Positions 58,764 to 64,000 of a stretch of 64,000 bases of DNA are shown piece by piece. The stretch is taken from contig NZ_SNQG01000001.1 of the NCBI RefSeq assembly GCF_004378255.1, forward strand, positions 868,001 to 932,000. The letters are read 5' to 3'. The notes beneath the pieces were generated by a model. That model was not told the origin of the DNA, did not search any database, and worked only from the letters and a program-made list of their open reading frames with translations. The position numbers and the translations under genes were made by a program. Numbering within the stretch: the first letter of the stretch is position 1; every line of letters begins with the position of its first letter. The stretch is from Mucilaginibacter phyllosphaerae. GTDB taxonomy: Bacteria; Bacteroidota; Bacteroidia; Sphingobacteriales; Sphingobacteriaceae.

Positions 58764-59303
58764 TTATTTCAAATAGTAAGCGGGCACTTTTAGGGTTGGC
58801 TTTTCTACGTCCCAAATGATGCTGCTTACCTTCCAGCCCCGGGGTGTTTTAATCAGCTGGAAACTGTTCACACCACGTTCGGCAATGGTATCCATGGTAT
58901 TCAGGTAGGTTTTGTAAGTACTGATGCGGTGGGCAATTTTGCCAAACTGCTCGTTTTTGCCATATAGCTCTTCTTCGTAAAAAAGCCGGATATGGTTGGT
59001 ATTTACAAATTGCTTGTACAGATTTACAAATGCCGGCAAATTGGTAAACCCGGCGGTATCTGCACGAAAGTTGATCATCTGGGTTTGCGGGATAAAGTAG
59101 TTTTTTATTTCATCAAAGCGGGGCTGCTCTCCTTTTTTAAAGCTGATGGCGGTGTAGGCGTCATGCACGGCCTGGGTAATGGCTGCATCATCAGGCACGG
59201 TGTATGGCGTTGCGGTTTTGGTTTCGGCAGCAACTTTATTTTCGCCGCTTTGGCAGGCCGATAGGGTAAGCAGGCAGCCTAAAGCAATTACTAAATTTTT
59301 CAT
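58764..59303 (-). CDS. NTF2/SnoaL-like lipoprotein
   Basis: A 179-residue lipoprotein: MKNLVIALGCLLTLSACQ, lipidated Cys at about 17. The mature part fits an NTF2-like cone: helix DDAAITQAVHDAYTAISFKKGEQPRFDEIKNYFIPQTQMINF, then strands including EELYGKNEQFGKIAHRISTYKTYLNTMDTIAERGVNSFQLIKTPRGWKVSSIIWDVE. The last G-W-K-V-x-S-x-x-W strand is characteristic. The cavity may bind a small ligand. A role in the periplasm is likely, but no catalytic residues are clear. It is a single gene, divergent from lspA with 64 bases between. Confidence 0.82.
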   Translation of the reverse strand: MKNLVIALGCLLTLSACQSGENKVAAETKTATPYTVPDDAAITQAVHDAYTAISFKKGEQPRFDEIKNYFIPQTQMINFRADTAGFTNLPAFVNLYKQFVNTNHIRLFYEEELYGKNEQFGKIAHRISTYKTYLNTMDTIAERGVNSFQLIKTPRGWKVSSIIWDVEKPTLKVPAYYLK

Positions 59304-59367
59304 GATCGGGTTGGTTTGTGTTAGGTTAAAGATATTAAATAAGCATAAATCTTATACATTAGCGGCA

Positions 59368-59895
59368 ATGAAATTAAAAGGCACCTACCGTATCGTCATC
59401 ATCCTGCTTATTGTAATGTTAAACGTGGGCTGCGACCAGGTAACTAAATCAATGATGCGCGCGCACATCAACTTTTATAATCAATACCATTTTTTTAACG
59501 ACCATGTTACGCTTTTACACGTAGAAAATACCGGCGCTTTTTTAAGCCTGGGCGATAAACTGGTGCAGCCGTTCCGCTTTATTTTACTCACGCTGCTGCC
59601 AGTGCTGGCCCTGCTTGGCGCCCTGGCCTATGTAGTATTAAAAAACAATATGAGCAATATGCTTACCATGGGCATCCTGTTTTGCATTGGCGGCGGTATA
59701 GGCAACCTGTACGACAGGATAGCCCACGGCTCGGTAACCGATTTTATACACCTTAAATTCGGCGCCCTGCAAACCGGGGTTTTTAACGCTGCCGACGTAT
59801 CTATCATGACAGGCTTCGGTTTGATACTGCTGGATGGCTGGTTGAGCAGGAAGGCAGATCGGAAAAATGCTGAAACCAGAATAACGAAGGAATAA
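59368..59895 (+). CDS. lspA: Lipoprotein signal peptidase II
   Basis: Aspartic protease of the inner membrane that removes the signal peptides of lipidated prolipoproteins; here it serves the many lipoproteins of the window. I chose the ATG at 59368-59370, since the upstream in-frame sequence overlaps the divergent lipoprotein gene. The 175-residue protein has four membrane segments (about 8-22, 68-90, 98-112, 138-155), the conserved NTGAFLSL at about 54-61 (N-x-G-A-x-F-x-L), and the catalytic Asp pair: Asp125 in GSVTDFI and Asp143 in FNAADVSI. Length is typical. It is followed directly by a 49-bp repeat array. Confidence 0.95.
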   Translation: MKLKGTYRIVIILLIVMLNVGCDQVTKSMMRAHINFYNQYHFFNDHVTLLHVENTGAFLSLGDKLVQPFRFILLTLLPVLALLGALAYVVLKNNMSNMLTMGILFCIGGGIGNLYDRIAHGSVTDFIHLKFGALQTGVFNAADVSIMTGFGLILLDGWLSRKADRKNAETRITKE

Positions 59896-59901
59896 AACAT
59901 G

Positions 59902-60146
59902 AACATTCCTCGTAGAAACGCGATACTTCGCGCCTCCAGCCACATCATTTAACATTCATCATAAAGGCTCGATACTTCCCGTCTCCAGCCACATCATTTA
60001 ACATTCCTCGTAGAGGCGCGATACTTCGCGCCTCCCCGCCAAAGCATTAACATTCCTCGTAGAGGCGCGATACTTCGCGCCTCCAGCCACATCATTAAAC
60101 ATTCATCATAAAGGCTCGATACTTCCCGCCTCCCGGCCATGCTACA
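59902..60146. repeat. Five tandem 49-bp units with hairpins
   Basis: Units begin at 59902, 59951, 60000, 60049 and 60098, exactly 49 bases apart. Two types alternate as A-B-A-A-B: type A carries the hairpin GAGGCGCG-ATACTT-CGCGCCTC, type B has CATCATAAAGGCTCGATACTTCC instead, which breaks the stem. The whole unit, not only a repeat core, is conserved, so there are no spacers. It sits between lspA and the helicase gene. Confidence 0.9.
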
Positions 60147-60370
60147 CTGCCTAACCAATCATCCCTAAAAAATGCGAAGTATCGTGCCTCTATATACCTC
60201 GCCCCATGCCACCGGCCTGTCACTATTTTATCACTTTATAACCCACCCCCATACTTCATTATAAAAAACGTATCTTTGCAGCAATTACCCGTTGATTACG
60301 GTTTTGATTTATTAGACACTCTTCAGACCCGCTTAATGCTTCGCGTTAGCACATACATTACAAACATTAC
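60147..60370. other. Spacer with an inverted piece of the 49-bp unit
   Basis: At 60174-60192 the sequence GCGAAGTATCGTGCCTCTA is the complement of the repeat core with one change, in opposite orientation. The rest is the promoter and leader of the helicase gene. Confidence 0.6.
60271..60278 (+). promoter_or_regulatory. Promoter -7 box of the DEAD-box helicase gene
   Basis: TATCTTTG, a match to TAnnTTTG, 92 bases before the ATG. A long leader of about 85 bases is expected; leaders of this length are common for cold-induced helicase genes, but no cold-shock element is shown. Confidence 0.6.
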
Positions 60371-61726
60371 ATGTCATTCGAAAATTTAAATTTAATTGAG
60401 CCTATTTTAAGGGCTTTAAAAACCGAGGGTTATACCAACCCTACCCCCATACAAGAACAAGCAATACCTTACATACTCCAACACCGCGACCTGCTTGGCT
60501 GCGCCCAAACCGGTACCGGTAAAACGGCTGCTTTCGCTATCCCTATTTTACAGTTATTGTTTTTAGATAAGCAAAAACATAAAGAGCAGAAACAGATAAA
60601 GGCCCTGATACTTACCCCCACCCGCGAACTGGCTATCCAGATCAGCGAAAGCTTTACGGCTTACGGCAAGCACACCGGCCTTAAAAACCTGGTTATATTT
60701 GGTGGGGTATCGCAAAACCCGCAGGTGGATGCCCTGCGCCGCGGCGTAGATATCCTGATAGCTACCCCGGGCCGTTTGTTAGACCTGATGAACCAGCGTT
60801 ACGTACACATCGATCAGATAAAGATGCTGATACTGGACGAGGCCGACCGCATGCTGGATATGGGTTTTGTAAACGATGTTAAAAAGATCATAGCCAAGGT
60901 ACCGGCCAACAGGCAAACGCTTTTTTTTAGCGCTACCATGCCCAACGAGATCCAGAGCCTGGCCGATTCTATTTTGCAAAAACCGGCACGCGTAGAGGTT
61001 GCCCCGGTATCATCTACTGCAGATACCATTCAGCAGGCCCTGTTTTATGTAAGTAAAAATGATAAGCGCCTGTTGCTTAACCACATCTTAAAAGATAAGG
61101 ATATTAAAACCGCACTGGTATTTACCCGCACCAAGCACGGAGCAGATAAAGTGGTGAAAGACCTGATAAAGGCGGGCATCACCGCCGAGGCCATCCACGG
61201 CAATAAATCGCAAAATGCACGCCAGCGGGCCTTAACTAATTTTAAGAACCGTACCACACGTGTACTGATAGCTACCGATATTGCCGCCCGCGGTATTGAT
61301 ATTGATGAGCTTACCCACGTTATTAACTACGAGATCCCTAACATTCCCGAAACCTATGTACACCGTATTGGCCGTACCGGCCGTGCAGGTGCAAGCGGCA
61401 TAGCCCTTACGTTTTGCGATGGCGAGGAGGAGATAGATTACCTGAAAGATATTCATAAACTAATAGCCAAAGAGATCCCGGTTGAGCTGGGCCATCCCTA
61501 CCCCCTCAGCTACGAAGCCATGACGGCAAAGATGATGAGCAAAGCCAAAAACGGTACGCCTAAAAGTGCAACGCCGGCAGGCGGCAGGCATGGGGGCGGC
61601 AACAAAAGGGCTGGCGCAGGCGGCCGCCCGGCGGGCCATCGTGGTGGCAGCGGCGGCGCAGGCAACAGCCGCGGCGGTGCCAGCGGTATGAGCGGCGCCA
61701 GCAGATCATCATCCGGCAGAAGATAG
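60371..61726 (+). CDS. DEAD-box RNA helicase, RhlE/CsdA-like
   Basis: ATP-dependent RNA helicase that remodels RNA structure and ribosome precursors. The 451-residue protein has all motifs: Q-motif GYTNPTPIQEQAIP, Walker A AQTGTGKT at about 46-53, Ia PTRELAIQ, Ib TPGRLLDL, II DEAD at about 155-158, III SAT at about 189-191, IV ALVFTRTKHGADKVV, V RVLIATDIAARGIDID and VI HRIGRTGRAG. After the core comes a low-complexity Gly/Arg/Ser tail of about 60 residues (residues about 390-451, RGG-like), which probably binds RNA non-specifically. It has its own promoter and a strong terminator. Confidence 0.95.
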   Translation: MSFENLNLIEPILRALKTEGYTNPTPIQEQAIPYILQHRDLLGCAQTGTGKTAAFAIPILQLLFLDKQKHKEQKQIKALILTPTRELAIQISESFTAYGKHTGLKNLVIFGGVSQNPQVDALRRGVDILIATPGRLLDLMNQRYVHIDQIKMLILDEADRMLDMGFVNDVKKIIAKVPANRQTLFFSATMPNEIQSLADSILQKPARVEVAPVSSTADTIQQALFYVSKNDKRLLLNHILKDKDIKTALVFTRTKHGADKVVKDLIKAGITAEAIHGNKSQNARQRALTNFKNRTTRVLIATDIAARGIDIDELTHVINYEIPNIPETYVHRIGRTGRAGASGIALTFCDGEEEIDYLKDIHKLIAKEIPVELGHPYPLSYEAMTAKMMSKAKNGTPKSATPAGGRHGGGNKRAGAGGRPAGHRGGSGGAGNSRGGASGMSGASRSSSGRR

Positions 61727-61735
61727 TTTTTTAGT

Positions 61736-61791
61736 AAAAAAGGCCGGGAATAGCAATGAGGTAAAAACCTGGCTATTCCCGGCCTTTTTTT
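61736..61791 (+). terminator. Terminator of the helicase gene
   Basis: A 13-base GC-rich arm (GGCCGGGAATAGC, 61742-61754) pairs with GCTATTCCCGGCC at 61772-61784, extended by six A-T pairs, with a seven-base T run at the end. Confidence 0.9.
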
Positions 61792-61878
61792 GGGCGTTTT
61801 GGGGTCGAAAAAAAGTGGTTTTGGATCGCTTATTTACCCTGTATTTTTAAGTTTTTTCAAAATCTGCGGCCACTAAAT

Positions 61879-61886
61879 TATATTTG
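61879..61886 (+). promoter_or_regulatory. Promoter -7 box of the DivIC/FtsB-like gene
   Basis: TATATTTG, a match to TAnnTTTG, 51 bases before the ATG. Confidence 0.55.
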
Positions 61887-61937
61887 CATCCTTCAAAGAA
61901 ATTAAATAACTTTAAAGTGAAATTATAACCAGCACAA

Positions 61938-62234
61938 ATGAAACGCCTTATTGATCTTATCAAGAACAAATTCTTCCTGGTTACCCTGGCTTTTGTGATC
62001 TGGATGATATTTTTCGATAAGAACGATCTTTTCTCTCAATACGAATACCATCAGCAGCTGAACAAGTTAAAGCAAGAACAGGCCTTTTACCAAACAGAAA
62101 CGGCCAAAGTGAACAAAGATCTGGAAGAACTCACCTCAGACAAAGCCAAACTGGAAAAGTTTGCCCGCGAAAAGTACCTCATGAAAAAGGATAACGAAGA
62201 CGTTTTTGTGATTGTACACGAAAAAAAGAAATAA
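61938..62234 (+). CDS. Septum formation initiator (FtsB/DivIC family)
   Basis: A 98-residue bitopic membrane protein of the divisome. A cytoplasmic basic start is followed by one membrane segment (KFFLVTLAFVIWMIFFD at about 11-27), then a periplasmic coiled coil (YEYHQQLNKLKQEQAFYQTETAKVNKDLEELTSDKAKLEKFA at about 35-76), with the conserved end KLEKFAREKYLMKKDNEDVFVIV at about 71-93 that is the family signature (LE..ARE.Y.MK...E). It should pair with FtsL and FtsQ at the septum. It is a single gene with its own promoter. Confidence 0.93.
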   Translation: MKRLIDLIKNKFFLVTLAFVIWMIFFDKNDLFSQYEYHQQLNKLKQEQAFYQTETAKVNKDLEELTSDKAKLEKFAREKYLMKKDNEDVFVIVHEKKK

Positions 62235-62304
62235 ACCGGTATTAAACCGGCTTATTTAGCTTAAATATCGCTTTCATACCCTTATTTCTGCCCCTGAAAC
62301 TACC

Positions 62305-64000
62305 TTAATTCTTCGTATCTATCTTAGGTATGCTAAACATGGCCTCTTTAATGAATTTTACCGGGGCGCTGCCATAGCTCAAAAATTTTTCGTTAAATTG
62401 TTTTAGCTTATAGTTATTGGCCTGCTTTTTCTTCCACTCATCATGCAGTGAATTTATCTCTTTATAGCCTGTATAATAGCTGGTTAACTGCACGCTGCTT
62501 ACACTTACACGTTTCCATTTACCATCGGCTTCGGCTTGTTGCTGAAAGGCTTCTTTGGTAAGCATTTTTACGGCTTGTTCCTGGGTCATAGCGCCGGTGT
62601 GCACGCTGTAGTCCAGTATGGTATTATACACCGAGCGGAGGTGCCATTTATACCACATCAGGCGCATTTCGGGGGCGTTATCGCCAAAACCTGCATCAAT
62701 CATTTCCTGTTCGCTAAATACGGCCCAGCCCTCTATCATAGCACCATTGCTTAGTACAGATTTTATTAAACTTGGCGATTGATTGGCATACACCAGTTGC
62801 GTGTAATGCCCCGGTATAGCCTCGTGGATGCAAAGGATCTGCAAAATATAGTCGTTATACTCGCGCAGGTAGCTTTCTGCCTTGCTGGCCGGCCAGCCGG
62901 CTAAACTCCCTACGTTATAATAGGTATTGCCACCCTTGTCATAAGGCCCCGGCGAACTGACAGAAGCACCGGCAACACCCGCCATATAAGCAGGCTCTTT
63001 ACGCACTATCAGCGGCTTGGTTGGGTCTAAAGTAACCAGGTCTTTTGCTTTGATAAACGCAGTAAGCTTAGGGATCTCCCGTTCAATAGCCGACTGGAAA
63101 TCATCAGGCGCAACATGCTTGGCCGATAAGGTATCTATCACCCTGGCAATAAACTCCAGCGAATCTTTAGGTATAGGCTGCGTACCAAAATATTTTGGCC
63201 ACAGTTTACGGCTAAGTTTTGCCATTTCGCGGTGCAGGTACTTTTTACGTTCAACGGCCGAGTTAAAGGTTTGCTGCGCTGTACCTTCGGCCTGTATATC
63301 GTATTTAAACTTGGTTTCGTAAAGCTGCTTGCCCAGCCTAAAACTGCGGGGTTTATCATTCTTCAGCGCTTTTAAATAAGCAGCATATTCCTTAATGGCT
63401 GCCGCAGATACCTTGGCCCTGTCCAACATCAGTTTTTGTTCGGCGGCCGGGATATTTGTTTTCTTTAACGAATCGGCAAAATCGCTTTCGATAACGCTTA
63501 CACCGCCCAGATGCTGCTCGATAGCCAGGCTGGTTAATTCGGCAACCGGGTTTTTAAGTTGCTTTTCGGCCTCTTTATAATATGCCGGTATGTTCTCCAT
63601 TTTTTGGTAAAAGCTGCGCAGGCGTTTACTTAGCGGTGCATAAGACTCATTTAGTATGGTGGCAAAAGTGCCTATTACGTTATAGGAAGATGGGTCCCAC
63701 TGGTATTGTTTCAATTGCTCGGTGTTCCATTGCAGGCTTTCCATTTGGTTTTGCATCAAATGATGGTCTATCTTGTTCGCATCGTTCATGGTATTTACCT
63801 CGTAACGGTTCAGCGAATCTAATTGCACTTTAGCAAATTTGACGAGTTGCGCCCTGGTCTTATCATTCGGGACAAGCAGCACACTATCGTATTTATGGTA
63901 GCCTACGCTGGTAGCCCAGTCGGGATTATTTTTCCACAACTCTTCTAAAAAATGGTCTTCGTACCTGATAAAAGCTGCATCATCTCTCAACGAAACATCC
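62305..64000 (-). CDS. DUF885 family protein, N-terminus cut by window edge
   Basis: 565 codons visible; the frame runs open past the window end (D-V-S-L-R-D-D-A-A-F is the first readable part), so the true start, and probably a signal peptide, lie beyond base 64000. It is a DUF885 protein, a metallopeptidase-like group: HEAIPGHYTQLVYANQ is the H-E-x-x-x-G-H motif with the usual flanks, followed by GWAVFSEQEMIDAGF (Glu ligand) and QAVKMLTKEAFQQQAEADGKWKRVSVSSVQLTSYYTGYKEI, the standard C-terminal block. Some members are carboxypeptidase-like. The exact substrate is not known. It ends 71 bases from the DivIC/FtsB-like gene (convergent). Confidence 0.92.
   Translation of the reverse strand, partial: DVSLRDDAAFIRYEDHFLEELWKNNPDWATSVGYHKYDSVLLVPNDKTRAQLVKFAKVQLDSLNRYEVNTMNDANKIDHHLMQNQMESLQWNTEQLKQYQWDPSSYNVIGTFATILNESYAPLSKRLRSFYQKMENIPAYYKEAEKQLKNPVAELTSLAIEQHLGGVSVIESDFADSLKKTNIPAAEQKLMLDRAKVSAAAIKEYAAYLKALKNDKPRSFRLGKQLYETKFKYDIQAEGTAQQTFNSAVERKKYLHREMAKLSRKLWPKYFGTQPIPKDSLEFIARVIDTLSAKHVAPDDFQSAIEREIPKLTAFIKAKDLVTLDPTKPLIVRKEPAYMAGVAGASVSSPGPYDKGGNTYYNVGSLAGWPASKAESYLREYNDYILQILCIHEAIPGHYTQLVYANQSPSLIKSVLSNGAMIEGWAVFSEQEMIDAGFGDNAPEMRLMWYKWHLRSVYNTILDYSVHTGAMTQEQAVKMLTKEAFQQQAEADGKWKRVSVSSVQLTSYYTGYKEINSLHDEWKKKQANNYKLKQFNEKFLSYGSAPVKFIKEAMFSIPKIDTKN

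Noticed and set aside
59179..59367. N-terminal extension of LspA
   Set aside because: It lies over the divergent lipoprotein gene and its signal; LspA has its proper first membrane segment right after the ATG at 59368.
59902..60146. CRISPR array
   Set aside because: The period is exactly 49 bases and nearly the whole unit is conserved, so there are no unique spacers; no cas genes nearby.

Overview
The window looks like a chromosome segment of a Bacteroidota bacterium of the family Sphingobacteriaceae, probably Mucilaginibacter or a close relative. Reasons: TTTG / TAnnTTTG promoter elements, mostly A-rich rather than Shine-Dalgarno start regions, an rpsF-rpsR-rplI operon without ssb, many small lipoproteins, plant cell-wall glycosidases, an 88-residue-scale double-glycine peptide family typical of the phylum, and several families of short dispersed palindromic repeats. 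The genus is an inference; no marker gene was compared.

Layout. 1-4100: 5' part of dnaX, a decayed Uma2 gene, small hypothetical genes, rpsF-rpsR-rplI and mtgA. 4100-9100: a double-glycine leader peptide gene opposite a small secreted protein gene, YciI-like and conserved hypothetical genes, and a three-gene operon for a split Hdr/EMO-like Fe-S membrane oxidoreductase. 9300-11170: tRNA-Phe(GAA) followed by an AT-rich patch with a lipoprotein gene and a frameshifted gene. 11196-18957: pectin and rhamnogalacturonan degradation (GH28, DUF1080, two GH78-type enzymes) without SusC/SusD. 19100-24700: PAP2 phosphatase, GNAT, a YXWGXW-repeat protein, and a lipoprotein with an HExxH domain of toxin-like layout followed by a small lipoprotein gene.

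25000-32000 is a signalling region. It has a CRP-domain histidine kinase next to a receiver / glutaredoxin-like / thioredoxin-reductase-like fusion without visible redox cysteines, then bestrophin, a UspA-like protein, and an OmpR-family two-component pair. 32100-41600: LysE exporter, NAD(P)-binding protein, YbhN-like membrane protein with an AP-superfamily enzyme, FecA-like TonB receptor with a 14-copy 8-bp repeat behind it, single-domain response regulator, monooxygenase-like protein, a 165-bp tandem palindromic repeat, and thymidine kinase. 41600-48600: a charged conserved protein and the cell-shape operon mreB-mreC-mreD-mrdA-rodA. 48700-64000: purH, purN, YiaK-type reductase, orphan higA with a 13-codon scar of higB, RluA-type synthase, panB, carA, lspA, a five-copy 49-bp repeat, a DEAD-box helicase, a DivIC/FtsB-like protein and a partial DUF885 gene.

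Most of the window is ordinary housekeeping sequence. The parts most worth a second look are the composition break inside the HExxH lipoprotein gene, the cysteine-less TrxR-like response regulator and its CRP-type kinase, the orphan double-glycine peptide, the higB scar, and the repeat arrays.
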